Shown here: one piece after another, positions 32,133 through 46,652 of the stretch
Position numbering within the stretch: position 1 is the stretch's first letter
Layout of the letters: each line of letters begins with the position of its first letter
Assembly: GCA_964016885.1 (NCBI GenBank)
Contig: OZ024744.1
Span: 68,771,278-68,835,277 of the forward strand
DNA: 64,000 nt
Source of the DNA: Eledone cirrhosa
Lineage: Eukaryota > Mollusca > Cephalopoda > Octopoda > Eledonidae
Direction: 5' to 3'
Notes under the pieces: model-generated
Seen by the model: the letters and a program-made list of their open reading frames with translations, nothing else
Database searches by the model: none
What the model was told of the DNA's origin: nothing
Program-made: the position numbers and the translations under genes

Positions 32133-34042
32133 AAGATACATTGCTATAACTACACATGACACTCACACTAGTATTCCCAAGGTACATTGCTATAACAACA
32201 CATGACCCCAAAGCTAGTGTTCCCAACGTACATTGATAAAACAACATATGACCCTGACGTTAATCTTCCCAACATACATGGCTATAACAACACCTGACCC
32301 TCACCCTAGTATTCCCAACGTTCATTGCTATAAAAACACATGACCCTCACGCTAGTATTTCCAAGCTACATTGTTATAACAACACCGGACCATCACGCTA
32401 GAATTCCCAAGGTACGTTGCTATAACAAAACATAATCCTCACGCTAATATTGTCAAGGTACATTGCTATAATAACACATGACCCTCACGCTGGTATTCCC
32501 ATCGTGCATTGCTATAACAACACATGACCCCAACGCTAACATTCCCAACGTAGATTGCTATAACAACACATGACCCTCACACTAATATTCCCAACGTACA
32601 TTCCAATAACAACACAGGACCCTCACGCTAGTATTCCCAGGGGTACATTGCTATAACAACACATAGCCCTGACGCTGATATTTCCAACATACATGGCTAT
32701 AAAAACTCGTGACCCTGACGCTAATATTCCCAAGGTACATTGCTATAATAACACATGACCCTCAAGCTGATATTCCCAACGTACATTGCTATAACAACAC
32801 ATAACTCTGACACTAATATTCCCGACGTTGATTGCTATAACAACACATGACCCTCACGATAGTATTACCAGGGGTACATTGCTATAATAACACATGGCCC
32901 TGACGGTGATGTTTCCAAAGTATATTGCTATAAAAACCCATGACCCTACGCAAATATTGCCAAGGATCATTGCCATAACAACACATGATGCTGACGCTAA
33001 TATTCCCAAGGTACAATACTAAAAAAACATATGACCCTGACACTAATATTCCCAAGGTACATTGCTATAACAACACATCACCCTCACGCTAGTATTCCCA
33101 AGCTACATAGCTATAACAACACATGACCCTAACGCTAATATTCCCAAGATACATTGGTATAACAACACATGACCCTCACACTAATATTCCCAAGGTATAT
33201 TGCGATAACATCAGATGACCCTCATGCTAATATTTCCAATGTTCATTGCTATACCAAAACATGACCCTCACGCTAATATTCCCAACGTACATTCCTATAA
33301 CAACCCATGACCCTTACACTAATATTCCCAAGGTAAAATACTAAAACAACATATGACCCTGACCCTAATATTCCCAAGATACATTGCTATAAAAACACAT
33401 GACCCTCACGCTAGAATTCCCAAGCTACATTGCTATAACAACACATGACCCTCGCCCCAGTATTCCCAACTTTCATTACTGTAACAACACATGACCCTGA
33501 CGCTAATATTCGCGAGGTATATTGCTATAACAACGCATAACTCTCACGCTAGTATTTCCAAGCTACATTGTTATAACAACACCGGATCATTACGCTAGAA
33601 TTCCCAATGTACATTGCTATAACAAAACATAATCCTCACGCAAATATTGTCAAGGTACATTGCTATAATAATACATGACCCTCACGCTGGTATTCCCATC
33701 GTACATTGCTATAACAACACATGACCCTAACGCTAACATTCCCAACGTACATTGCTATAACAACACATGACCCTCACACTCATATTCCGAACGTACATTC
33801 GAATAACAACACATGACCGTCACGCTAGTATTCCCAGGGGTATATTGCTATAACAACACATGGCCCTGACACTGATATTTCCAACATACATTGCTATAAA
33901 AACACATGATCCTGACGCTAATATTTCCAAGGTGCATTGCTATAATAACACATGACCCTCAAGCTGATATTCCCAACGTACATTGCTATAACAACACCTG
34001 AACCTGACGTTAACATTCCCGACGTACATTGCTATAACAACA

Positions 34043-34600
34043 CATGGCGCTGACGCTAATATTCCCAAGGTACAATACTAAAACAACATATGACCATGAC
34101 ACTGATATTCCCAAGGTTCATTGCTATAACAACACATGACCCTCATGCTATTAATTTCCAACGTACATTCCTATAACAACACTTGACCCTGACGCTAGTG
34201 TTCCCAACGAACATTGCCATAACAACACATGGCGCTGACGCTAATATTCCCAAGGTACAATACTAAAACAACATATGACCATGACACTGATATTCCCAAG
34301 GTTCATTGCTATAACAACAAATGACCCTCATGCTATTAATTTCCAACGTACATTCCTATAACAACACTTGACCCTGACGCTAGTGTTCCCAACGAACATT
34401 GCCATAACAACACATGGCGCTGATGTTAATATTCCCAAGGTACAATACTAAAACAACATATGACCATGACACTGATATTCCCAAGGTTCATTGCTATAAC
34501 AACACATGACCCTCACAGTAGTATTCCCAAGCTAGATTGCTATATCAACACATGGCTCTGATACTAGTATTCCCAACGTGCATTGCTATAACAACACATG
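34043..34600 (+). repeat. 185-bp higher-order repeat (4 units), about three copies
   Basis: CATGGCGCTGA starts at 34043, 34228 and 34413, each followed by the same unit variants (TACTAAAACAACATATGACC, TGCTATTAATTTCCAACG). The third copy is partial. Confidence 0.85.
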
Positions 34601-37600
34601 ACCCTGATACTAATATTCCCAACGTACATTGCTATAACAACACATGACACTAACGCTAATATTCCAACCGTATATTGCGATAACATCAGATGACCCTCAT
34701 ACTAATATTCCCAACGAACATTGCTATCACAACACATGGCCCTGACGCTAATATTCGAACCTTCATTACTATAACAACACATGACCCTCATACTAATATT
34801 CCCAACGAACATTGCTATAACAACACATGACCCTGACGCTAATATTCCCAAGCTACATTGCTATAACAACACCTGACCCTCACACTAATATTCCCAACGT
34901 GCATTGCTATAACAACACATGACCCTCAAGCTAGTATTCCCAAGCTACATATCTATAACAACACATGACCCTACCGCTAATACTCCCAAGATACATTGGT
35001 ATAACAACACATGACCCTCACACTAATATTCCCAACGTATATTGCGATAACATCAGATGACCCTCATGCTAATATTTCCAATGTTCATTGCTATATCAAA
35101 ACATGATCTTCACGCTAATATTCCCAACATATATTCCTATAACAACCTATGACCCTTACACTAATATTCCCAAGGTACAATACTAAAACAACATATGACC
35201 CTGACCCTAATATTCCCAAGATACATTATTATAAAAACACATGACCCTCACGCTAGTATTCCCAAGCTACATTGCTATAACAACACCTGACCCCACCCCA
35301 GTATTCCCAACGTTAATTTCTATAACAACACATGACGCTGTCGCTAATATTCGCGAGGTATATTGCTATAACAACACATGACCCTGACGCTAATATTCCC
35401 AACGTACATTGCTATAACAACACATGACCCTCACGCTAGTATTTCTAAGCTACATTGTTATAACAACACCGGACCATCACGCTAGAATTCCCAATGTACA
35501 TTGCTATAACAAAACATAATCCTCACGCTAATATTGTCAAGGTGCATTGCTATAATAACACATGACCCTCACGCTGGTATTCCCATCGTACATTGCTATA
35601 ACAACACATGACCCTAACGCTAACATTCCCAACGTACATTGCTATAACAACACATGACCGTCACGCTGGTATTCCCAGGGGTACATTGCTATAACAACAC
35701 ATGGCCCTGACGCTCATATTTCCAAGGTACGTTGCTATAATAACACATGACCCTCAAGCTGATATTCCCAACGTGCATTGCTATAACAACACATGACCCT
35801 AACGCTAACGTTCCCAACGAACATTGCTATAACAACACATGACCCTCACAATTAATAATCCCAACGTACATTCCAATAACAACACATGACCCTGACGCTC
35901 ATATTTCCAAGGTACGTTGCTATAATAACACATGACCCTCAAGCTGATATTCCCAACGTGCATTGCTATAACAACACCTGAACCTGACGTTAACATTCCC
36001 GACGTACATTGCTATAGCAACACATGACCCTCACACAAATATTCCCAACGTACATTGCTATAACAACACATGACCCTCACGATAGTATTACCAGGGGTAC
36101 ATTGCTATAAAAACACATAGCGCTGACGGTGATATTTCCAAAGTACATTGCTATAAAAACACATGACCCTATACTAATATTCCCAAGGATCATTGCTATA
36201 ACAACACATAACCATGACACTAATATTCCCAAGGTACATTGCTTTAATAACACATGACCCTGACGCTCGTATTCCCAACGTACATTGCTATAACAACACA
36301 TGACTTTCACGCTAGTATTCCCAACGTACATTGCTATAACAACACATGACCCTACTGCTAATAATTCCCAACGTACATTGCCATAACAACACATGATGCT
36401 GACGCTAATATTCCCAAGGTACAATACTAAAAAAACATATGACCCTGACACTAATATTCCCAAGGTACATTGCTATAATAACACATGACCCTTACACTAA
36501 TATTCCCAACGTATATTGCGATAACAACACATGACCCTCACACTAATATTCCCAACGTGCATTGCTATAAAAACACATGACCATCATGCTAATATTCCCA
36601 ACGTTCATTGTTATAACAACACATGACGCCGACGCTAATATTCCCAATGTACATTGCTATAACAACACATGACCCTCACGTTAGTATTCCCAGGGGTACA
36701 TTGACAAGGATCATTTCTATAACAATACATGACCCTCACGCTGGTATTCCCAACGTACATTGCTATAATAACACATGGCCCTAACGCCAATAGTCCCAAC
36801 GTGCATTGCTATAACAGCACATGACCCTCACGCTATTAATTCCCAACGTACATTCCTATAATAAAACACTTGACCCTGACGCTAGTATTCCCAATGTACA
36901 TTGCCATAACAACACAAGACGCTGACGCTAATATTCCCAAGGTACAATACTAAAACAACATTTGACCATGAAAATGATATTCCCAAGGTTCATTGCTATA
37001 ACAACACATGACCCTCACACTAATATTCCCAAAGAACATTGCTATAACAACACATGACCCTAACGCTAATATTCCCAAAATACATTGCTATAACAACACA
37101 TGACCCTCACGCTAGTATTCCCAACGTACATTGCTATATCAACACATGGCTCTGACGCTAATATTCCCAACGTGCATTGCTATAACAACACATGACCCTG
37201 ACACTAATATTCCCAACATATATTGCGATAACAACACATGACACTGACGCCAATATTCCCAACGTACATTGCTATAACAACACATGACCGTCACGCTAGT
37301 ATTCCCAGGGGTACATTGCTATAACAACACATGGCCCTGACGCTCATATTTCCAACATACATTGCTATAAAAACACATGATCCTGACGCTAATATTCCCA
37401 AGGTACATTGCTATAATAACACATGACCCTCAAGCTGATATTCCCAACGTACATTGCTACAAGAACACATGACCCTCACGATAGTATTACCAGGGGTAGA
37501 TTGCTTTAATAACACATGACCCTCACGCTCGTATTCCCAACGTATATTGCTATAACAACAGATGACTTTCACGCTAGTATTCCCAACGTACATTGCTATA

Positions 37601-40600
37601 ACAACACATGACCCTACTGCTAATAATTCCCAACGTACATTGCCATAACAACACATGATGCTGACGCTAATATTCCCAAGATACATTGCTATAAAAACAC
37701 ATGATCCTCACGCTAGTATTCTCAACGTACATTGCTATATCAACACATGGCTCTGACGCCAATATTCCCAACGAAGATTGCTATAACAACACATGACCCT
37801 AACGCAAATATTCCCAAGATACATTGCTATAACAACACATGACCCTCACGCTAGTATTCCCAACGTACATTGCTATATCAACACATGGCTCTGACGCTAA
37901 TATTCCCAACGTATTTTGCGATAACAACACATGACACTGACGCCAATATTCCCAACGTACATTGCTATAACAACACATGACCCTACTGCTAATAATTCCC
38001 AACGTACATTCCTATAACAACACATGACCCTGACGCTAGTATTCCCAACGTACATTGCCATAACAACACATGATGCTGACGCTAATGTTCCCAAGGTACA
38101 ATACTAAAAAAACATATGACCCTGACACTAATATTCCCAAGGTACATTGCTATAACAACACATGACCCTCACGCTAGTATTCCCAGGGGTACATTGCTAT
38201 AACAACACATGACCCTAAGGCTAATATTCACAAGATACATTGGTATAACAACACATGACCCTCACATTAATATTCAACATGTTATCGCAACGTATATTGC
38301 GATAACATCAGATGACCCTCACGCTGGTATTCCCAACGTTAATTGCTATAACAACACATGGCCCTAACGCTAATAGTCCCAACGTGCATTGCTATAACAA
38401 CACATGACCCTCACGCTATTAATTCCCAACGTACATTCCTATAACAACACTTGACCCTGACGCTAGTATTCCCAACGTACATTGCCATAACAACACATGG
38501 CGCTGACGCTAATATTCCCAAGGTACAATACTAAAACAACATATGACCATGACACTGATAATCCCAAGGTTCATTGCTATAACAACACATGACCCTCACA
38601 GTAGTATTCCCAAGCTACAGTGCTATAACAACACATAACCCTCATACTAATATTCCCAACGAACATTGCTATAAAAACACATGACCCTCACGCTAGTATT
38701 CCCAACGTGCATTGCTATAACAACACATGACTCTGACACTAATATTCCCAAGGTACATTGCTATAACAACACATGACCCTACTGCTAATAATTCCCAACG
38801 TACATTCCAATAACAATACATGACCGTCACGCTAGTATTCCCAGGGGTACATTGCTATAACAACACATGGCCCTGACGCTGATATTTCCAACGTGCATTG
38901 CTATAAAAACACATGACACTGACGCTAATATTCCCAAGGTACATTGCTATAACAACACATGACACGCACGCTAGTATTCCTAGGGGTACATTACTATAAA
39001 TACACATGGCCCTGGCGCTGATATTTCCAAAGTACATTACTGTAACAACACATGACCCTCACGCTAATATTTCAAACGTACATTCCTATAACAATACATG
39101 ACCCTCACGATAGTATTACGAGGGGTACATTGCTATAATAGCACATGGCCCTGACGGTGATATTTCCAAAGTACGTTGCAATAAAAACACACGACCCTAC
39201 GCTAATATTGCCAAGGATCATTGCTATAACAACACATAACCCTGACACTAATATTCTCAAGGTACATTGCTTTAATAACACATGACCCTCACGCTCGTAT
39301 TCCCAAGGATCATTTCTATAACAACACATAACCCTGACACTAATATTCCCAAGATACATTGCATTAATAACAGTTGACTCTCATGCTTATATTCCTAACG
39401 TACATTGCTATAAACACACATGACCCTCACGCTAGTATTCCCAAGGTACATTGCTATAACAACACATCATGCTGACGCTAATATTCCCAAGGTATAATAC
39501 TAAAAAAACATATGACCCTGACACTAATATTCCCAACGTATATTGCGATAACAACACATCACCCTAACGCTAGTATTCCCAAGATACATTGGTATAACAA
39601 CAGATGACCCTCACACTAATATTCACAACGTATATTGCTATAACAACACATGACCCTCACGCTAGTATTCTCAGGCGTATATTGCTATAACAACACATGG
39701 ACCTGACGCTGATATTTCAACGTACATTGCTGTAAAAATACATGACTCTGACGCTAATATTACCAAGGTACATAGCTATAACAATCCATAACCCTGACGC
39801 TAATATTCCCAACGTACATTGCTATAACAACACATGACACGCACGCTAGTATTCCTAGGGGTACATTACTATAAATACACATGGCCCTGGCGCTGATATT
39901 TCCAAAGTACATTACTGTAACAACACATGACCCTCACGCTAATATTTCAAACGTACATTGCAATAACAACACATGACTCTGACGCTAATATTCCCAAGGT
40001 CCATTGCTATAACAACACATGACCCTGACACTAATAATCCAAAGGTGATTTGCTATAACAAGACATGACCCTCACGCTAATATTCCCACCGTACATTGCT
40101 ATGACAACACATGACCGTCTAGCTAGTATTCCCAACGTACATTGCAATAACAACACATGACCCTCACGCTAGTATTCCCAGGGGTACATTGCGATAAGAA
40201 CACATGGCTCTGACGGTGATATTTCCGACATACATTGCTGTAAAAACACATGACCCTGACGCTAATATTCCCATGGATCTTTGCTATAAGAATACATAAC
40301 CCTGACACTAATATTCCCAAGGTACATTGCTATAATAACACATGACCCTCAGGCTGGTATTCCAAACGTACATTGTTATAACAACCCGTGACCCTGACGC
40401 TAACATTCCCGACGTACATTGCTATAACAACACATGACCCACACACTAATATTCCCAACGTACATTGCTATAAAAACACATGACCCTCATGCTAATATTC
40501 CCAACGTACATTGCTAAAACTACACATGACCCACACGCTAGTATTCCCAACGTACATTGCTATAACAACACATGACGCTGACGCTAATATTCCCAAGGTA

Positions 40601-42451
40601 AAATACTAAAACAACATATGACCCTGACCCTAATATTCCCAAGATACATTGCTATAAAAACACATGCCGCCCACGCTTGTATTCCCAAGCTACATTGGTT
40701 TAACAACAGATGACCCTCACGCTAATATTCCCAACGTACATTGCTATAACAACACATGACGCCGACGCTAATATTCCCAAGGATCATTGCTATAACAACA
40801 CATAACTCTGGCACTAATATTCCCAAGGTACATTGCTATAATAACACACGACCCTCAGGCTGGTATTCCCAACGTACATTGTTTTAACAACACATAACCC
40901 TGACGCTAACGTTCCCGACGTACATTGCTATAACAACACATGACCCTCACACTATTATTCCCAACGTACATTGCTATAAAAACACATGACCCTCATGCTA
41001 ATATTCCCAACGTACATTGCTATAACAACACATGACCCTCACACTATTATTCCCAACGTACATTGTTATAAAAACACATGACCCTCATGCTAATATTCCC
41101 AACGTACATTGCTATAACAACACATGACCCTGACGCTAACGTTCCCAACGTACATTGCTATAAAAACACATGGCGCTCACGCTTGTATTCCCAACGTACA
41201 TTGCTATAACAACACCTGACCCTGATGCTAATATTCCCAATGTACATTGCTAAAACAACACATGACCCTCACGCTAGTATTACCAGGGGTACATTGACAA
41301 GGATCATTGCTATAACAATACATGACCATCACGCTGGTATTCCCATCATACATTGCTATAACAACACATGCCCCTAACGCTAATAGTCCCAACGTGCATT
41401 GCTATAACAACACATGACCCTCACGCTATTAATTCCCAACGTACATTCCTATAACAACACATGACCCTCACATTAGTATTCCCAAGCTACATTGCTATAA
41501 CAACACATGACCCTCACACTAACATTCCCAACGTATATTGCGATAACAACACATGACCCTCATACTAATATTCCCAACGAACATTGCTATAACAACACAT
41601 GACCCTAACGCTAATATTCCCAAGATACATTGCTATAACTACACATGACCCTCACACTAATATTCCCAACGTATATTGCGATAACAACACATGACACTGA
41701 GGCTAATATTCCCAACGTACATTGCTATAACAACACACGACCCTCACGCTAATATTCCCAACGTACATTGCTATAACCACACCTGACCCTCACGCTAACA
41801 TTCCCGACTTACATTGCTATAACAACACATGACCCTCACACTATTATTCCCAACGTACATTGCTATAACAACACATGACCCTAACGCAAATATTCCCAAG
41901 ATACATTGCTATAACAACACATGAACCTCACGCTAGTATTCCCAACGTACATTGCTATAACAACACATTACCCTCACGCTATTAATTCCCAACGTACATT
42001 CCTATAAAATCACTTGACCCTGACGCTAGTATTCCCAACGTACATTGCCATAACAACACATGAAGATGACGCTAGTATTCCCAAGGTACAATTCTAAAAC
42101 AACATATGACCCTAACGCTACTATTCCAAAGATACATTTCTATAACAACACATGACCCTCACACTAATATTCCCGACGTATATTGCGATAACAACACATG
42201 ACCCTCATGCTAATATTCCCAACGTACATTGCTATAACAACAAATGACCCTCACGCTAGTATTCCTAAGGTACATAGCTATAACAACACATGACCATGAC
42301 GCTGATATTTCCAAGGTACATTGCTATAACAACACATGACCCTCACGCTAATATTCCCAACGTACATTGCTATAACAACACATGACACTCCCACTAATAT
42401 TCCCAACGTACATTGCAATAACAACACATGACCCTCATACTAATCTTCCCA

Positions 42452-42782
42452 TTGTTATAGCAATGTACGTTGGGAATATTAGCGTGAGGGTCATGTGTTG
42501 TTATAGCAATGAACCTTGGGAATACTAGCGTGACGGTGATGCGTTGTTATAGCAATGTACGTTGGAATATTAGCGTCAGCGTCATGTATGTTATAGCAAT
42601 GTACCTTGGGAGTACTAGCGTGAGGCTCATGTGTTGTGATAGCAATGTACCTTGGTAAATTAGTGTGAGGATCATGTGTTGTGATAGCAATGTACGTTGG
42701 GAATACCAGCGTGAGGGTCATGTTTTTATAGCAATGTAAGTCGGGAATGTTAGCGTGAGGGTTATGTGTGCTTATAACAATG
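42452..42782 (-). repeat. Reversed satellite island 1 (~7 units)
   Basis: Within the plus array, about 331 bp reads in reverse complement (TTATAGCAATGTACGTTGGG). Junctions are CTTCCCATTGTTATAG on the left and TTATAACAATGACGC on the right. Rare variants (CTAGCGTGACGGTGATGCG, CGTCAGCGTCATGTATG) are shared with the minus array at 47210-47330. Confidence 0.9.
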
Positions 42783-43488
42783 ACGCTAATATTCCCAACG
42801 TACATTACTATAACTGCACATGGCCCTCACGCTAATATTCCCAACGTATATTGCTATAACAACACATGACCCTCACGCTAATATTCCCAACGTACATTGC
42901 TATAACAACACATGACCCTCACGCTAGTATTCCCAACATACATTGCTATAACAACACATGACCCTGATGCTAATACTCCAAATGTACATCGGTATAACAA
43001 CACATGACCCTCACGCTAATATTCCCAGGGGTACAATGCTATAACAACACATGACCTTCACGCTAATATTCTCATGGTACTTTGCTCTAACAGCACATGA
43101 CCCTCACGCTGGTATTCCCAACCTTCATTGCTATAACAACACATGACCTTCACGCTATTATTCCCATCGTACATTGTTATACCAACACATGACCCTCACG
43201 CTAATATTCTCATGGTAATTTGCTATAACAACACATGACCCTCACGCTAATATTCCCAACATACATTGCTATAACAACACATGACCCTCAGGCTAATATC
43301 CCCAACATACATTGCTATAACAACTCATGACCCTCACACTAATATTCCCAACATACATTGCAATAACAACACATGACCCTGACGCTAATATTCCCAACGT
43401 ACATTGCTATAACAACACATGACACTCCCACTAATATTCCCAACGTACATTGCAATAACAACACATGACCCTCATACTAATCTTCCCA

Positions 43489-43818
43489 TTGTTATAGCAA
43501 TGTACGTTGGGAATATTAGCGTGAGGGTCATGTGTTGTTATAGCAATGAACCTTGGGAATACTAGCGTGACGGTGATGCGTTGTTATAGCAATGTACGTT
43601 GGAATATTAGCGTCAGCGTCATGTATGTTATAGCAATGTACCTTGGGAGTACTAGCGTGAGGCTCATGTGTTGTGATAGCAATGTACCTTGGGAAATTAG
43701 TGTGAGGATCATGTGTTGTGATAGCAATGTACGTTGGGAATACCAGCGTGAGGGTCATGTTTTTATAGCAATGTAAGTCGGGAATGTTAGCGTGAGGGTT
43801 ATGTGTGCTTATATCAAT
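43489..43818 (-). repeat. Reversed satellite island 2
   Basis: Near-identical to island 1 as part of the 1,037-bp duplication; one difference is TTGGGAAATTAG versus TTGGTAAATTAG. Confidence 0.9.
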
Positions 43819-44782
43819 GACGCTAATATTCCCAACGTACATTACTATAACTGCACATGGCCCTCACGCTAATATTCCCAACGTATATTGCTATAACAAC
43901 ACATGACCCTCACGCTAATATTCCCAACGTACATTGCTATAACAACACATGACCCTCACGCTAGTATTCCCAACATACATTGCTATAACAACACATGACC
44001 CTGATGCTAATACTCCAAATGTACATCGGTATAACAACACATGACCCTCACGCTAATATTCCCAGGGGTACAATGCTATAACAACACATGACCTTCACGC
44101 TAATATTCTCATGGTACTTTGCTCTAACAGCACATGACCCTCACGCTGGTATTCCCAACCTTCATTGCTATAACAACACATGACCTTCACGCTATTATTC
44201 CCATCGTACATTGCTATACCAACACATGACCCTCACGCTAATATTCTCATGGTAATTTGCTATAACAACACATGACCCTGACGCTAATATTCCCAACATA
44301 CATTGCTATAACAACACATGACCCTCAGGCTAATATTCCCAACATACATTGCAATAACAACACATGACCCTGACGCTAATATTCCCAACGTACATTGCTA
44401 TAACAACACATGACCCTCACGCTAATATTCTCATGGTACTTTGCTCTAACAGCACATGACCCTCACGCTGGTATTCCCAACCTTCATTGCTATAACAACA
44501 CATGACCCTTCCGCTAATATTCCCAACGTACATTGCTATAACAACACATGACTCTCACGCTAATATTCCCAACATACATTGCTATAACAACACATGACCA
44601 TCACGCTAAAATTCCCAACATACAATGCTATAACAACACATGACCCTCACGCTAATATTCCCAACATACATTGCTATAACAACTCATGACCCTCACACTA
44701 ATATTCCCAACGTTCATTGCAATAACAACACATGACCCTGACGCTAATATTCCCAACGTACATTGCTATAACAACACATGAC

Positions 44783-45012
44783 ATTCACTAAGTACACCAG
44801 AAGACAACATAGAGAGGGATCATTGAAGATGATACATAAAATATATGAAACGTGTGAAGTTGGAGGATGGATGGCAGTGTATATTGGTAACATTAGAGGT
44901 GAATGGCTGGATTTGTACTTGAAATGCAAAGGAGGAGTAGCATGGTGATTCAAGAAGCGGAGAGAGAGAGAAAGTGAGAGAGAGGGAGAGAGAAGGAAAC
45001 TGGGAGAGGGTT
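44783..45012 (+). repeat. Left arm of a large inverted repeat (~230 bp non-satellite)
   Basis: CATTCACTAAGTACACCAGA through a GA-rich end reappears reverse-complemented at 46419-46652. The arm continues outward into satellite on both sides. A (TA)n lies at its inner edge (45014-45036). There is no coding motif. Confidence 0.92.
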
Positions 45013-45049
45013 TTATATATATATATATATATATATGTTTGCTTTTTTT

Positions 45050-45171
45050 TCTATGTTGTTTACTTGTCTCACTCACTTTACGCGACTCACGTGTCCCAAT
45101 AGCTTATTTAAGTTATTGCTCTCACCAACCTGAGGTATATGATTTTTAATGCGATGAAATACCAATGATAA
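45050..45171 (+). repeat. Unclassified dispersed repeat, copy 2
   Basis: Matches 15124-15246 (TCTATGTTGTTTACTTGTCT through GAAATACCAATGAT). Here it leads directly into the 37-bp minisatellite. Confidence 0.7.
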
Positions 45172-46226
45172 TACAGTAGTTGTGATGTTGTTACCACTCC
45201 TACCATACAGTAGTTGTGATGTTGTTGTTACCACTCCTACCATAAAGAAGTTGTGATGTTGTTGTTACCACTCCTACCATACAGTAGTTGTGATGTTGTT
45301 ACCACTCCTACCATACAGTAATTGTGATGTGGTCGTTACCCCTCCTACCATACAGTAGTTGTGATGTTGTTGTTACCACTCCTACCATACAGTAGTTGTG
45401 ATGTTGTTACCACTCCTACCATACAGTAATTGTGATGTGGTTGTTACCACTCCTACCATACAGTAGTTGTGATGTTGTTGTTACCACTCCTACCATACAG
45501 TAGTTGTGATGTTGTTACCACTCCTACCATACAGTAATTGTGATGTGGTTGTTACCACTCCTACCATACAGTAGTTGTGATGTTGTTGTTACCACTCCTA
45601 CCATACAGTAATTGTGATGTGGTTGTTACCACTCCTACCATACAGTAGTTGTGATGTTGTTGTTACCACTCCTACCATACAGTAGTTGTGATGTTGTTGT
45701 TACCACTCCTACCATACAGTAGTTTGATGTTGTTGTTACCACTCCTACCATACAATAGTTGTGATGTCGTTGTTACCACTCCTACCATACAATAGTTGTG
45801 ATGTTGTGGTTACCACTCCTAACATACAGTAACTGTGATGTTGTTGTTACCACTCCTACCATACAGTAGTTGTCATGTTGTTGTTACCAATCCTACCATA
45901 CAGTAATTGTGATGTTGTTGTTACCACTCCTACCATACAGTAGTTGTGATGTTGACCACTCCTACCATACAGTAATTGTGATGCTGTTGTTACTACTCCG
46001 ACCATACAGTAGTTGTGTTGTTGTTGTTACTACTCCTACCATACAGTAATTGTAATGTTGTTGTTACCACTCCTACCATATAGTAGTTGTGATGTTGTGG
46101 TTACCACTCCTACCATATAGTAATTGTGATGTTGTTGTTACCACTCCTACCATACAGTAATTGTAATGTTGTTGTTACCACTCCTACCATATAGTAGTTG
46201 TGATGTTGTGGTTACTACTCCCATCA
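45172..46226 (-). repeat. 37-bp minisatellite array, minus orientation (~28 units)
   Basis: Reverse complement of the 22276-23071 unit (CAGTAGTTGTGATGTTGTTG, TTACCACTCCTACCATA), with the same 34/37-bp length variants. It is the centre of the inverted repeat 44783-46652. Confidence 0.95.
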
Positions 46227-46355
46227 GACAACCATTGTGATGTCTTATCCTTACTGAGATTTTGCTTTCTGCTCTTATTGTTTGTCTTTCACTAAAATGT
46301 TTTTTGCCATGTCCACAAAGAGGCTGCTTTCTATCTGCCCCCGTCTATCTCTCTC

Positions 46356-46417
<62 letters not shown>

Positions 46418-46418
46418 G
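46227..46418. other. Short spacer with (TC)n and (TA)n
   Basis: (TC)n about 46345-46394 followed by (TA)n to 46417. No gene. Confidence 0.7.
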
Positions 46419-46652
46419 AACTCTCTCTCAGTTTCCTTCTCTCTCCCTCTCTCTCACTTTCTCTCTCTCTCCGCTTCTTGAATCACCATGCTACTCCTCC
46501 TTTCCATTTCAAGTCCAAATCCAGCCATTCACCTCTAATGTTACCAAATACACTGCCATCCATCCTCCAACTTCACACGTTTCTCATATTTTATGTATCA
46601 TCTTCAATGATCCCTCTCTATGTTGTCTTCTGGTGTACTTAGTGAATGTCAT
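46419..46652 (-). repeat. Right arm of the large inverted repeat
   Basis: Reverse complement of 44783-45012 with a few differences, ending ACACCAGAAG / CTGGTGTACTTAGTGAATGT at the satellite junction. The matching junctions show one ancestral boundary present twice. Confidence 0.92.

Larger units (their letters stand above)
42346..44420 (+). repeat. 1,037-bp tandem duplication inside the satellite
   Basis: The segment starting about 42346 recurs about 1,037 bp later (about 43383), including the reversed island and flanking rare variants (ATACTCCAAATGTACATCGG, ATGGTACTTTGCTCTAACAG). Only occasional single-base differences were noticed, so the duplication is young relative to unit divergence. 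Confidence 0.88.
25510..44785 (+). repeat. 46-bp satellite array, ~19.3 kb (about 420 units)
   Basis: Tandem repeat whose unit can be read as CCCAACGTACATTGCTATAA + CAACACATGACCCTCACG + CTAATATT (46 bases). Units diverge by recurrent variants: CCAAGGTAC, CCAGGGGTAC, ATTGCGATAA, ATTCCTATAA, TACTAAAACAACATATG. Variant types recur in blocks, giving higher-order periods of about 185, 231 and 1,037 bp. Two islands (42452-42782, 43489-43818) are reversed. No transposon or gene interrupts 19 kb. Open frames on either strand are short and arise where the recurring TAG is mutated; it is not coding. Confidence 0.97.

Noticed and set aside
25510..44785. Minus-strand open frames of 60-130 codons in the satellite (MYVGNISVRVMCCYSN-type repeats)
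   Set aside because: They follow the 46-bp period, arise where the recurring TAG of the unit is mutated, and have no conserved ends. They are by-products of the satellite, not genes.
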